From assembly GCA_003640385.1 (NCBI GenBank), contig RCAB01000001.1:310001-374000 (forward strand): a stretch of 64,000 nucleotides of DNA. The letters run 5' to 3'. A model generated the notes under the pieces. That model ran no database searches. It was given only the letters and a program-made list of their open reading frames with translations, and was not told where the DNA came from. Below, piece after piece: positions 28,001-39,900 of the stretch. A program made the position numbers and the translations under genes. Source of the DNA: Setaria digitata (lineage: Eukaryota; Nematoda; Chromadorea; Rhabditida; Setariidae). How positions within the stretch are numbered: the stretch's first letter is position 1; each line of letters opens with the position of its first letter.

Positions 28001-31000
28001 ACGAGTGCATTTCTCACCGTAAACAGTTGTTTCCTGTGCAATATCATCAAAATTCGGTGGAAATAAATTTTCATTAACATCAGAGAACTCCACTAGCACA
28101 GTGCATATGGAGCTTAACATTGGTTCACCGTTGTCCATTGCCTATATTTCATTGGCGTATCATTCTTTAGTTTTACAAATTGCTACTGTTCGAGAACCTT
28201 CTTTTTTAATGAGTAAATAAGCAGATAAAAGTAAAGAAAGCTGATGAATAACTAGCTGGAAAAGAAGCATTAGAAACTTACTTCTATAGCCAAACTGTAA
28301 AATTTGGTTGTTTCGAAGTCAAAAGGCTCATCAGTACTCACAAATACACATCCCGTATCTTCTTGAATACGAAACGGTAACGGAACTAACGTTGCAGTAT
28401 TACTATCAAATGCATACGCTACTTCTCCATTTTTCCCCTCATCCGGATCCCATGCCACTATACATGTTAGTAAGGAGTTATTGGGATAATCTTCCGGGAT
28501 TATCACCTGAAATAGTAATCAATATTGAGATGACTAAATCGTCAATTGCAGTTGTGAAATGAAATTTAGCACTATAATGAAGACAGAAGGATATCCATCC
28601 TCTGTTAATTACTCCAATAGAAGTGGTATCCATTATAACAATGATCGCACTAGTACCTTATTTTCGCAATTCTAACTTGTGAAATTAATATAATCGATTT
28701 GTTTTCAGTATACCGTTAAATGCTGTGCAACTGCTACTGCTTTAAAAAGTTTGGGAGCAGTGAGCAGGTTTGCGGTACTTATTTTGAACATTTATTTCAA
28801 ATTATTATTATTAACTCTTCTTCTAAAACAATTTTAAACAAACCGCACCTTCCGAACAGACTCGGCACACAAGGGAGCATTATCATTAACATCTGTGAGA
28901 ATAATTGTGACATTCACAAATCCCACTTTCATGGGATGACCGTGATCGAAGGCCATGACCGTAAGGCTAAAATTCATCCTCTAAAGTATTTTTTATTTTT
29001 AGTCAATTTAATCAATGAGAACTCAGAAATAAACAAAATAATTTTTACAAGAAAGGATAGTACTTACCGAAAAGAAGCTATTTGTTCGCGGTCGAGTTTA
29101 TTCCTAACTTGCAAAATACCTGTATCTTCATTAATTTGAAAATGACTACTTGAGCCAACTATTTGATATCCAACTCGTCCATTATCACCATGATCATTAT
29201 CATGAGCTAATAGTGCTAAGAACTCGACTCCAATTTCAGTGTTCTCTGCTATGCGCACGCTATAGTGCGGCTACAACAACGATAACTGAGAAATGTCAAC
29301 ACTGGTAATACATAAGAAAGAAATAAAGATCGAATTTGTTTATTTGAACCAAAACAGTTTGCTTTGACTAAGCATTCTCAATATCTTTTTTACTAAATTT
29401 TTTAAGTTGTGTGTACCTTCTGAAGTCTAAACTTACTTTCTGAAAATGTGGTCTGTGGACATTAGCATCAGTGATCAAAACTTTGATGGTCCCATTGGCG
29501 CAAGCAACAATCTGTCCCCAGTCACAGGCGTTTATTTGAACGATATATTCTGCTTGTGCTGTTTCATTTTTACTTCTTAATAAGTCTGTCAATGGTGTTA
29601 ACAGGGTAACTTCACCAGTAAATGGCTCCAGCGCAAAAAATCTGTCGAAGGTGCCGAACCGTATCAAACCAGCATACCCTACATCGCTGTCATAAGCTTC
29701 AACTTGTCCCAGCATCTAAAAACTTCTCCAGCTGCTTTGTACTTTCATATACTGACAATATAACCTCTTTGTATAGTCAATAATTAGCAATCATGGAAGG
29801 AAAACACTGATAAAATACTATTATTACAAGCGAATAAATTCTACTGTGCCAGAGAATCTACTCTACCAATTAACAACTGGTGAAAATTGTTAAGAGCCAC
29901 TATTGCAGAAATTCACGAAGCGTCATCAGGATCACTATATAGAATGAAGACCATTGCAGAGAATCTACTGTACCAACATTAACTATTAAATAGAGTGTAA
30001 TCTTAGTGAAGATATTATTTATAATTAATTAATTAAGGACTGTTTAGTCTAGACGTCGTTGGTGTGTTTCCCTTTCTTATAACCTTTTAGGTACTACTTC
30101 ATTTTCCTTAGTTCTGAATTTGTTATTAACCAATACAAATCTCAATAACAGAATGAAGAAATTTGTTTACTTCTTACAGCTATCATAAAATTAACTATTT
30201 CCTGATGTTTAAGGTTATTGGCGGTTGTTTTGAAAATAAAAAACTTTAAAAGGTACAAATATACTTGTTTAGGTAGAGTATCTGCCGCTACAACAAGTAC
30301 AGTTTGTTTTGTAAAAGCCGGTGGCTGTTCATTTTGCGGCTCACGCAGAACTGACGACTTCATTCTTGATGGTGGGTTTGTACCATTTATATACGTGTTA
30401 ATCAGAACTTCATTACTTCGTGGAAATGGCCATCCAGCATCAGAAGCTCGGATCTTAAGCTTCCAGTGAGATTCACTATCAGGTGGTTTCTGTCGCAGTG
30501 TAATCTGGAACCATAATCTCAAACTTGGAATGTTGTCTAACTGGTCAGAATAGCAAATCTCTAATTCGTTTCATATTCAAAATGTTCGGCACATATCTCA
30601 TTGGTCTTCATGCCAGTTAAAATGAGCTATTAATAGGGTTCTACAAAGCTCTTTGCAAAGAATTCAAAGTTTTTTAATAACGACTTTGCCGAAGGCACTG
30701 TTCTTTTACAAGCAAATGACTCACCTCGCCTGAATCAGAATCGACTTTAAAAATCTTGGTAGTGGTAAGTAATTCATATCGAATGCGACCATTTAGACCA
30801 CTATCGCTGTCCAATGCTTCTACTTTAAATAATACTTTGTTGAGAGGGTAATTCCGAGGAAAAGCTGCAAATTTAATGTTTAAGAATGCTAACATTCATT
30901 TTCAAACTGCAAGAAAACTTTTTTACAGACATTCACTCATTAGTATTTCCTTGAGAAAGATTTCCATCTTTTCTTTGAAAAAAAAAAATGCATGAAGGAA

Positions 31001-34000
31001 GCAGAAGATAGCTAAGCAATAAAGTAAGCTTACTAAGTTGATTTCTACTGTTCTATTCACCAGTACTGCTCATCAGTACTGTATCGATGCTTGCCAAGGC
31101 AAGTTAGTAATCCCATTTGTTCTTTTGATTTAATTAAGAAAATGAAACCACATGGGACGAAAAAAATTAATTAAAATTCAAGGGTTTTCAACAGTTTATC
31201 AGTTTCCTCTCACAACTTGAAAATGACAATGATTTGTTTTCTTTCAACTTCCTAAATCCCATAGGCTATTATATATTAGCAAAAAAGGTTCTTTTATCAT
31301 TAGAGTCAAAAACTCCGTAAATGACTTACCGACGGGATCACCACGAGTCCATTTAACAGCGAAAGTTGGACAGTGGTCGTTACTATCTGCCACGATTACA
31401 TTCACCTCTTTATTTGCTTCCAAGGTATTATTCCACAGCTGAAACACCAACATACTCTCGTCCAAGCTAATTATGAAATTAATTATATAACATTGCCACG
31501 GAACAAGCTCTACTTAATGCATGCTAAAAAATGAGACTTATGACTACCTGGAGTATTTTAGTTAATGAATTACTATGCGTAATGAAGAACGAAGAGGCAG
31601 AACCTTGGCGGAAACTTCGAAATGATAAAGTGACGTATTTTCGTAATCAAGCCATCTGATTACTCTTAAATATCCGCTGTTCTCATCTATAGAGAAGGGC
31701 AGCATCTTGTCACCACTTGAAATTGAGTACCTGTCAAAAGTTGAATTTTCCGTTATTGACTACTACTTATCATATGAAGAATTAAAGAAACTTTTCATGG
31801 CTATATCAAAGCAGGTACCTTACGTGTGAGCAAAGAATTGCCTCTACTATAGGGAACAACATGACATTATTCGTCAAAAATTTTCTCAAATCAGCTCATT
31901 TATAATTTGAATCACTCCGACATGTCAATATTTTTCTGCATCTCCAAACCAAAAAATATTTATCACTTTTAGCATCGAAAGCTGGATTGAGTGCTACAAT
32001 TTCTACATCTGAATGAAGTAAACGACAAATATCCAAACTTCTCCATTTTTCTTTCCCACAATTTTTCCGTCTACAAACTATTGCACATGATTTAATGTAC
32101 AAGCAAACCTTATTTGTTCATCATCTCCATCGAAGCCATTTACAACGTGAGCTTTTAATTGCGTTACAACGTAACCCAGTGGTACCGATTCGTTAACAAC
32201 AACCTGTGTTGCTAATAAATCTTCAAACTGAACCGATCGCTTGCCTAACACTTGTATACTTATGTTTTCCGTCAGATCTTCAGCGAAATTGTCAATAACG
32301 GTTGCTTTCAATTGGATAAACCAATCGGCTTGTGGTAAAATACCTCCAAAAATTCCACTTTACCAAAAGTTAACTGTACTCTTTTTTAATTACAATTCAA
32401 TTTTTTTGATCTGTTATGTGTCTAAAAACTAGGATCGCGTGTAGAACATATAAAAATATAGCAAAGATAATTTAAAATACCCGAAGTTTTGAAATAAATT
32501 AACTGCTGACGAACTAAAATACAAACTACATTTTGATTCGATCCTTCAAACTGATTTGCTTTGACCTTATAAAAGAAATTTGCCTTTTCAGACAAATTAG
32601 TTCCAGTTTTTTATTGTAAAAAATGATAATTATTTATTAATCTAATGATGACATTCTACCTAATAAGCAAATAAAGAAAGATCAGTGATACTAACCAGCA
32701 ATAGTTTCAATGACCCAAGCATTGTTACTGCTCGGATCTCTCTTCAAACCGAAAGCACTTGCATGTTCGCTACCGACGACCTCAAACTTGACAATAGCAT
32801 CCGTTGTGGCTCCTTCTATTCTTGCTAGAGCAACAGTTTGGGTGACGTTCCACAGACTCGCCGATATCGGTTTAACATCGACTTTCAACTTCCGATCGCT
32901 CTTTTCCACTGATCTAACTGTTATCACCTATGAGATTTTCAGTTTATCACTACAACTTCGAAAATGAAAGAGTGGAGGGGTGTGAAGAAGATAAGTTATA
33001 GCTAGTGGCAAAAAAAGCTTCTTTTTGAATTTCTGATCAGAATAGGAACCCACAAGAATCGTGTGAATGACAAAGATTCTCGCTTTAATTCATTATGCTT
33101 ATTTGCTTAGTGAATAAATTTATCAGTTAGTGAAAAAGAACCGCTTTAGCTTTATTATGATTGAAAAGATCATTTTCATGGTCCATTTGAGTTTTTTTTC
33201 GAAACAGCCTTGAAGCTCGATCTTCAGCCAAAAGTGTCAATTCATAGGTGCCAGTTTCCAGCGGTCGCAAATTCTGGACAGCACCAGAAATCGGATCGAC
33301 TGTGAAATCAAGTGACCACTCCACTAATGAGTAGTAAATTTGGCTATTCAGAGCAACGTCAGCATCGGAAGCCTGCACCAGCAGGATGGTTGTAAACGGT
33401 GGCACCTACAACTGATAAGGAATTTTAATTTCTTGTTGATAAGACTCCTTGAGAAGTGGTGCTATGAGCATAATAATAAACAGAAGAGAACAACATGACA
33501 CATCCATGCGTACGGAACCGGATTTTAGTGCTCAGTATCGGCGAAAATTACTGAAACAAACATTTTGGTTTACTTCAGCCTGATACACTTCTTTCTCGAA
33601 TATTGGTTTGGCATCGTTCTGATCCGTTACAAATAAGTTAACTATAACTGTTGTCTCTAGATTTGTTGCATCCTTTCGTCGACATGATGCCTTGATCAGA
33701 AATTCATATCGTTCCTAAATATGAGACGATCCGGAACTATTCAGGATTAAAATATGTCACTAATAACATCACCGATAATTAAAACTATGGTTCCGAATTT
33801 CAGAAGTCGTGGAAGTTGTCCAAGCTGTGAGTAATGCTAATCTACTCTTCAAATGTCGAGAAGATGCATTCAAAATTATATTCCAACATTTTAAACAAAA
33901 TTTTAGCTATAACAATATTACTGCCTGACCTGTATTTTTCACCTAGTTTTCTTCATTCATAAAATTTGATCCCGTCATTCCACGTAAAGTGAGATTTTTC

Positions 34001-35018
34001 AGTACAGTTTGAATAACTGTACTGAAAAATCTCACTTAAAAAATGAATAAGAATATTGAAGGGCTAATAAGAGCAAGCCTTTTAAACTAATACCTAACAA
34101 ATATATTTAAACTTTCAAATACTAAATACATTTAAATTAAAGTTTTTCAAGGTGTAATCAACTCATCACAGAAGCAATTAATATCGAGAGAATTCTTGTG
34201 ACCCCATTTCAGAGCATCAATGTTCATTCCAGTACTGGCAAACCTTTAACTCCCGGTTGAGTATACCATCGTTTAAATGCCGGATTCGTAAAAATGCAAA
34301 ATCGCCTACGATCTTCGCTTCAGCTTTGAAGTATTGTCTGTCACCCTGGAAAATTAAAGTGAAACCATTTGTAGTATTAATTCTGATGTGAGAAACATGA
34401 AAGAGTGATTGGAAAGAATTCATATCTCTGTACGACCTCAACAATTCGAAATTTTACAATCGCATCGTCGCTTGGTAGCGGCACACCCATGCGGACAGGT
34501 TCATTTGCGATCGCGTAAATGTCTTTACCGCGAGCGTTCTCTTCCAGCGATACGTTATAACTCGACGCTGTGAACTAGAAATTATAGTTCTTTTTTCAAG
34601 TTCTACGGAATTTAATTAAGAAGTTTCTCCAAAATAATTAATATGTCGCGATGAATTGCTACCAAAAATTTCTAGAAAAAAATTATTTGCCTTAACGTAA
34701 TTTACAGCCGTCCGTCCTTAATAAAAACAAAAAAGACGTATAATCTATTAAAAGCAAAACATAGACAACTTACAAGTAATCTTACGAGTAATTAAATTAT
34801 TTTGTTTTTATAATCTAAATTTTTAGTGCGAGAAATATAAATGAATTCTAAAATTCTTTGCCAAAAATTCAACTTTAAATATATTCTGTTAATGTATTGG
34901 AATCGCAAAATTTATATACCTGAAAAGTGTCGACTTCACCTTTCCGATTCTGGACAGAGTCGGAAGAATCGCAGGCGAATAGTAATAAAACTAATAGCAA
35001 CAAATGGCAGCTAGCCAT
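4935..35018 (-). CDS. cdh-4: Fat-like giant cadherin (CDH-4 type), multi-exon
   Basis: This is a single-pass adhesion receptor of the Fat-like cadherin family, roughly 4,000 residues over about seventy exons. The order read from the translation is signal peptide, about thirty cadherin repeats, EGF-like exons, laminin G, three EGF modules, membrane helix and cytoplasmic tail. Repeats are identified by linkers such as DVNDNAP near 28.9 kb, DLNDNAP near 26.95 kb, DVNDNKP near 16.35 kb and DVNDNPP near 13.35 kb, and by LDRE and A.D.D motifs. The ATG at 35018 follows an in-frame TAG six codons upstream and begins a leucine-rich signal peptide. The stop is TGA at 4935-4937. Known from the family: C. 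elegans CDH-4 acts in axon fasciculation, neuronal migration and pharynx morphogenesis. Choosing CDH-4 over the smaller CDH-3 rests on repeat number. Coordinates span introns, and internal exon ends in the repeat array are approximate. Confidence 0.85.
7258..7384 (-). other. cdh-4: Transmembrane exon of the cadherin
   Basis: The exon encodes a short stalk (RSPDLITDRPLNT), then a hydrophobic helix of about 22 residues starting IIGMIIVILLL, followed by the basic stop-transfer sequence LRVKK. Phase 1 in and phase 2 out match the flanking EGF exon (7615-7734) and the first tail exon (6890-7055). It is the only strong hydrophobic segment after the signal peptide, so the protein is single-pass with its C-terminus inside the cell. 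Confidence 0.85.
7615..8397 (-). other. cdh-4: Three EGF modules after laminin G
   Basis: Exons 8247-8397, 7857-8017 and 7615-7734 encode consecutive EGF modules. Landmarks are CATSPCENEGICIPS and CACPPRYSGNNCE in the first, PCISRPCPRGVEC and CNCPQGFTGKTC in the second, and PCLPDPCGRFGSC and CNCSHGYFGTAC in the third. All junctions are GT-AG and in phase (2, 1, 1). The last module leads into a short stalk before the membrane helix. Confidence 0.85.
8397..9482 (-). other. cdh-4: Laminin G domain of the cadherin
   Basis: The domain is spread over exons 9328-9482, 9018-9232, 8808-8863 and the start of 8247-8397, with consistent phases 0, 2 and 1. Diagnostic stretches are ISLRGDGFFHMAVAN at the start, VSDGKWHTLKVSRRSRHVKV (the laminin G D.WH.V core), VVLDGMYEKEG and LTFGGMVAQSDG. 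The domain ends with LGCSVVF. The acceptor of the last exon is chosen at GTATAG (exon start 8397) because the nearer CCAG site would put a stop in frame. Confidence 0.85.
9759..10417 (-). other. cdh-4: First EGF-like exons of the cadherin
   Basis: Exons 10184-10417 and 9759-9873 join in phase 0. The first contains the cysteine pattern CRRDVCVNGECRDRLY, then YDCTCRTGYAGKRC, then opens the next module with DKCSRDQC. The second closes that module with FECICPPGTTGERC and continues through ICSKEKQEC into the laminin G exon. The spacing C.C..G..G..C is the EGF C-terminal signature. These modules lie directly before laminin G, as in Fat-like cadherins. Confidence 0.85.
10677..11180 (-). other. cdh-4: Membrane-proximal region between cadherin repeats and EGF modules
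   Basis: Two exons encode a segment that is neither cadherin repeat nor EGF. The upstream exon runs from about 11179 with VASIDQDAMDHSVSLRIHNL and ends near VQTVP. The downstream exon, 10677-10849, includes LDILFIVSRTD and RQRLEDSVAQL and ends in phase 0 before the EGF exon. Fat-family proteins carry a comparable conserved segment after the last repeat. Joining the two exons in phase needs a GC donor (CAG followed by GCAAGC), because no GT in the correct phase is available at the end of the upstream exon. Confidence 0.6.
11440..33714 (-). other. cdh-4: Cadherin repeat array (about thirty repeats, some 55 exons)
   Basis: Successive minus-strand exons translate to cadherin repeats. Good examples lie near 33142-33405 (QASDADVALNSQIYYSLVE), 29065-29270 (LLAHDNDHGDNGRVGYQI), 26870-27090 (DLNDNAPFF), 18120-18300 (DENDNVPKF), 16195-16436 (DVNDNKPHF), 13555-13750 (DVNDNEPIF), 13270-13500 (DVNDNPPSF) and 12610-12760 (DENDNPPVF). 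Each repeat has hydrophobic strands and, when canonical, the Asp/Asn/Glu residues that bind three Ca2+ ions between repeats. Several linkers have lost these residues. Introns are mostly 60-400 bp and fall at all three phases, so individual exon ends here are not guaranteed. Confidence 0.85.
23527..23549. repeat. Poly-T tract in a cadherin intron
   Basis: An uninterrupted run of 23 T lies in an intron between repeat-array exons (coding blocks near 22.93-23.11 kb and 23.70-23.93 kb). It is a simple homopolymer and prone to length error in sequencing. Confidence 0.9.
33987..34037. repeat. Perfect 23-bp inverted repeat with 5-nt loop
   Basis: The arms 33987-34009 and 34015-34037 are exact reverse complements, separated by tgaat. 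The element sits inside the intron between cadherin exons ending at 34244 and starting at 33714. It could fold as a short hairpin in the pre-mRNA or as a cruciform in DNA. I see no target-site duplication or longer terminal repeat to make it a recognised transposon. Confidence 0.9.
34244..35018 (-). other. cdh-4: Cadherin N-terminus: signal peptide and first repeat exons
   Basis: Three phase-0 exons were read with exact junctions: 34920-35018, 34437-34574 and 34244-34345. The first encodes 33 residues, beginning with MASCH and a run of Leu/Val and ending before charged residues, which is a typical cleavable signal peptide. The second begins FTASSYNVSLEENA, a cadherin strand A/B signature, and reads on through KFRIVE. 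The third contains GDFAFLRI and HLNDGILNREL. The next exon (33574-33714) carries the linker DQNDAKPIFE, which closes the repeat. All four junctions are GT-AG and stay in phase. Confidence 0.85.
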
Positions 35019-36704
35019 TAGCCTGTTCCAATTCTATGGACACAATAAGGCAATTATTATTCGAATTACAAAGAACAGCAGTAGCAAACTTATTAGTGGC
35101 AGCAATAAAAGTTGAGGCAATCATAAGCAATGATAACAACGGGCACAAATAATAAGATGACCTTGAGTGATACTGTTTTCTTTTGAAAGCTAACCGAATG
35201 ACACCTCGATGAACAGTTTTCAGAAATTTTCGGAAATTCGCGAGAGAAATGATTCAACCGAAAGATGTTGATTCTTCCACGTTCCCTCTTCTGAAGGCTT
35301 CATTAAACTCAGCATATTGCCACATATCTTGAAGGAAAACACCTGGATGCTTTGGATACAGCACCAACATTAATTACATTGTACAACCACTGCCACTTTA
35401 AAAAGGAACGAAGCACACATATTATCATTTAAAATTTGCAGGTAACATTTAATTATTTGTGTTTATTTAATATAATGAAAATTTATTCTCATCTGAGTCC
35501 CACAACTCTTCGGCATTTCTCATTGACGGAATTAGTGAAAAATGAAAGCTGATCGGAAATGTCAGACTTTTACATTATTTTCAAGGGCATTTTCGAATAA
35601 GGAAAGTTTCTGCCTAAAGTTTTGAAAAACACTTTTTTTGAACAATTCTAAAAAAATGAAATTTTAAAAAAGTCTGTTCTGTACTGCAATAATGAGAGTT
35701 TTTTTTCCTCTTTTTTTTTAATGGGAGAAAGAAAAAGAGAAATTCAGGAGGAAAAAATTCGAATTTAAACAAGTTAGGCAGTTAGAAAGGATCGATATCA
35801 TTTCTAGCTGATTAGGGCTTGGCTGAGCAAAAAAGCGACCTCTCAAGAAATGAGATTTTTTTCAAGAATTTCGAACAATTTGTACTCGAAATATATCATT
35901 AACAAATGAACATCAGCTGGAAGATGCAATTGTATAAACTAACAGCGTAAGGTAAATGAAAAATAATTTGTTCTTCCTAAAGAACTGTGAAATCTTTATT
36001 TTTACCAGTAATTTTTCTCTTACTTTTTTATCATCTCATCTGGTTCTAAAGATCAATTTTTATGAAGTAATCATTAAATGTTAAGTCTGATTTCAATAAT
36101 TTTTAGTATAAGGGCATTTTAATTGCAACTGGTCGAGCATAATAGCAGAGATGAGTGCATTAAAGAGAATTTTAGGTCTAAAAAGATGAATTATTTGAAT
36201 TCCTGCTCTACTTAGTGTCAGACGTTGAACAAACAGTTTTTTTCCAAATTTTAAATTTGCATAAAATTTTGACAGGGAAATATTATGTGAAGAAAGTGAG
36301 AAAAGGAATGTAACTGATGTGATTGTTACTTATCAAACGATGCAAAATTACATCTGAAATAGGTAAGTGAAGTGGAGGTCTCACAGACATACTGTGATAA
36401 TTTATCTGATAACTGTAGCCAAGAAGAAACTATACGATATCGATAGGTATCAAATTATATCCATTCACTTCGTCTTAACTTTCCATATTCGTGGTGACAT
36501 TTTAAGATTTGAGACTTTTACGATGAAGATAAATTAATATACTTGATGAATTTCGATCTTAGTGATGATGAATGAATTAAAAATGCTAGATGATAATGAT
36601 AATCTTGATAGTAATGTGGAAGTAATGATAAGGAAGGGTTCATTAAATGGCAAGAAATGAGCAAACAGTGTGCATATTTGAGAGGGTGTGATGTTGATGT
36701 TGAC

Positions 36705-36950
36705 GTATGGCTGCTGCGAAAGACATAAACGGTCGGAGAGGTCACTAGTGCTGGCAGTGGAGCGGAGGTTGACCCTGAGAGCCTCGACCTTTCGGGTAGA
36801 TTGGTCAGCTTGTTCCCCCGTCAGGACCGTCTGTCTCAACACCCCACCTATTACTGCTCTCATTTCTTCCCATTTCCGCTGCTTCTTCACCAAACAGAAA
36901 TTGCTAAGTTGGCGAGGTGAAGACTTTTTGACTTTCTCCTTGGTCAACAT
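36705..36950 (-). CDS. Possible orphan coding exon, unknown product
   Basis: An open minus-strand frame begins at the ATG at 36950 (MLTKEKVKKSSPRQL) and reads about 80 codons through GEQADQSTRKVEALRVNL and STASTSDLSDRLCL. A possible GT donor follows at 36703-36704, and the frame itself stays open to about 36534. The patch has higher GC than its surroundings and balanced amino-acid usage, unlike neighbouring random frames. I recognise no family. No downstream partner exon was found before the cadherin start. It could be the first exon of an unannotated gene, an alternative upstream exon, or chance. Confidence 0.3.
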
Positions 36951-39900
36951 TTGCCTAAGGCGAGTGAACAAGTTCGATAGTCTGGCCAAGTAAAATAGAT
37001 ACTACCGTAGCTTTATACTAACAGTAACACAGTTATATAAATGGACAGTTCGGCACTCTTTAGACAAATAGTCATTTGCCACTGCCCACTCGAAGGGAAT
37101 TGAATGACAAGGAGCCACTGGGCCAAGTCCGGCGACTCATCGCTCTTTTATAATTGCGAAGCTTCTTTGAGCATTAAAAAGGGTTGCGAACTTTGCTCTA
37201 ACTTATTGAACGAACTTCAGTGCTTCTTGAAGAGGAGTTTTTACGTGACAGAGATCAGAGAATAGTGAGATTATTTTAAAAATGAAAAGTGTGACTTCGA
37301 CACTCATCTCGAGAGGACCTAACGATTATTTCGGCTTGGAAGTTCACTAAAAAATTTAAATATTTTGATGTTAAACGATAAAATGTCTGTGACATTGCTG
37401 TTACTGGCGCCGTCTACACCCTCCTCAGAATATTTGTCTGTTTTGTTTACTTGTCTAACACGCATTCGAAAATTTCCAGCTTACCTGCAAGAAATGTTCG
37501 CATTTTCAATTCACCACATGCTTATCCCATCAGCGATAGCAATCGTATGATTGTTGACATTATCATATCGTAAAGAATTGAAGTGATAGCGTAGCTTTCG
37601 ATGACTGTTCCAAAACATGTAGTTGCGTTTTAATCGGAAGTCGTAGCAATTTGCATCATTCATCATTTATGTTAATGTTATTTGGCTTTTTTGGCTTTTC
37701 ATACAAGAGAAGCAAAACTGTGCTAACATTAGTTGGTTGAGACAACTTCTCTACAGATCTGACATGCTGAAAAAAGACTGTTTGACATGGTTAATGCAAT
37801 GTTAGTCCAAGATTAACTAGATGAGCTCCAAGTTAAGATTAATTTTCACAAGATGGTTATCATTTCATCATGAGAAATACATTTATTGAATAAAGGCAAA
37901 TGATTGCCACCGTAGTCTTCAAAGGGAGGATTTCATAGAATTAAATGAAGGAACCATTCCGTATGGCAACAGAACTAGTCCAAAAGTTTTAGGTCTCTCA
38001 TCCTATGGGATTAAAAAATTCTGAGGACAGGAAGAAGAAATAAAGAAAGACGAAAACATAGGTTTTGATGCTTTAATAATCTTCTCAATTTTGTGTGATG
38101 AAGAAATCCAAAATTTGAAAAAAAAGACAAAAATGAAATTATGATATGGCAATTCCCAGATTTTTTGATTTTTTTCGAAAAAGGTTCTTTAACTCTGACC
38201 TGATTACCCAGAGCAATTTAAATAGTCTCAGACACCAACCGGAGCAAGACAGTCTAGAAAGTGAAATAAAAAACAAATGTAAATTCAATGAGTAATGAAT
38301 ATCTATGTTCTTTTGCGACCTAAAAAAAAAAACAGTTCTATGGGGAGTCAATATGTGGTCATATGAATCTTTGAAAGACAAACTGAAACAATTTTTTGAC
38401 TGCGAGCTTTTCCGGTGGTCAAGTGAATCTCAAACGACAATGATTTGCATAGTTGACTGACGACACAAAATGTTTGGTCACACGATTTTTCATAGATATA
38501 TAATTCTTAATTATAATAACGTGACTTATTTTTTCAACTATAAAAATGTGTCGCTGCGACAATAATTATCTTCCATATCTACAGAAAACCACTGCAATAA
38601 ATTTGTACATTTTTAAATGACATATGCGCGAAGGGTGACTACGAAAAAGTTTGCTTCGAAACTCACCCATACAAACACTATTCAGATAAGCTCAATCTAC
38701 AAGTGCGAGAAGCAGATAGGTAAGGGAAGCTTTATCTTCTATCTCATTCATTTCAGTCTGAAATTCCTTTTTATCTTTTCTTCATGCTTGTCTTGTTGAA
38801 GCAGAGTGTGCAAAAAATGCTAGTAATTGCTATGCATATAATTGCAAAATAAATCCTGTGAAATTTCTAGATTTGAAATTAATTCTGAAGTACGGAACTG
38901 CCTGTGGAAGCTTTATCAGCGTGAATTCAATAGCGAGAAAGATCCAAAACAAGATTCTTTATTAGCTGCAAAGGGAACTGCTGAGAGTTAAATTTGTGCT
39001 CAAACCTTAAGGATGAACTAAGCTTATTATTATTTACTATTAACTTGATATCAATGAAAATCACTCATCTGAGGTGACGCAGATGCCGAATAAACAATGG
39101 CACAAGTGAGTTTGCAAATCAGAGATGACTATTGACTTGTCTTGTTAAACTAGCTAGGTCCAAGCACCAGCATAAATGTATGCATAAAATAAAAATTTGA
39201 ACAAACAACGTAAAACAAATACGACCTATGAAAACTTCTCGACGTTAAATATTGCTATTGTCGCCAGAGCAATAAAGATGACACAATTTTTAGGAAAACT
39301 AAATTAAATAAGCGACTTATAAGTAAACTTATCTGAATTTAATGAATTAAAAGGTTTGTTCTAACAAATGTGATAATCTCCCTGAGGTCTTCAAATCTTC
39401 AACTGATTCAATTTTTAAATTATCATTGGCCTTGCTCAAATGCCAACGGCAATTTCTAACTTGCAGTGCAAATTTTAAGTAAGTGAAAGCTCACTAATAA
39501 AAAAAGTTAAATGGCCAGAAAATGTTCAAGAAAAAAGCTAATAGTTGTGAAAATGGACATGCAGCCATGTCAAATGTTGAATTTATTTATATTTCCAATC
39601 AGATGTTGTAGGATGTGGAAGAATTGAAGGAACCGCTGAAATATAATAGATATAATCGTTTTCAATGGCATCATTTGGAGCATCGGTTCAAGACACTAAG
39701 AAGCGCGACGAAATGGCACTAAATTTAACTATCCTTTTGACTAATCTTCCATCCTTCCTTTCTATCGTCATCTTGCTGAGCAAGAATAGACAGGAATCGT
39801 TATCACTAATCAGTTGCATTCAATAAATCAGTGCGAGTGACACCTGCCACAATCTTCCAAATACATGTGCTCTGTCATACTATTTTGTTTTATGATTAAC

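Noticed and set aside
30218..30469. Plus-strand frame of 83 codons in the cadherin locus
   Set aside because: It is the antisense of a cadherin exon (RASDAGWPFPRSNEV on the minus strand).
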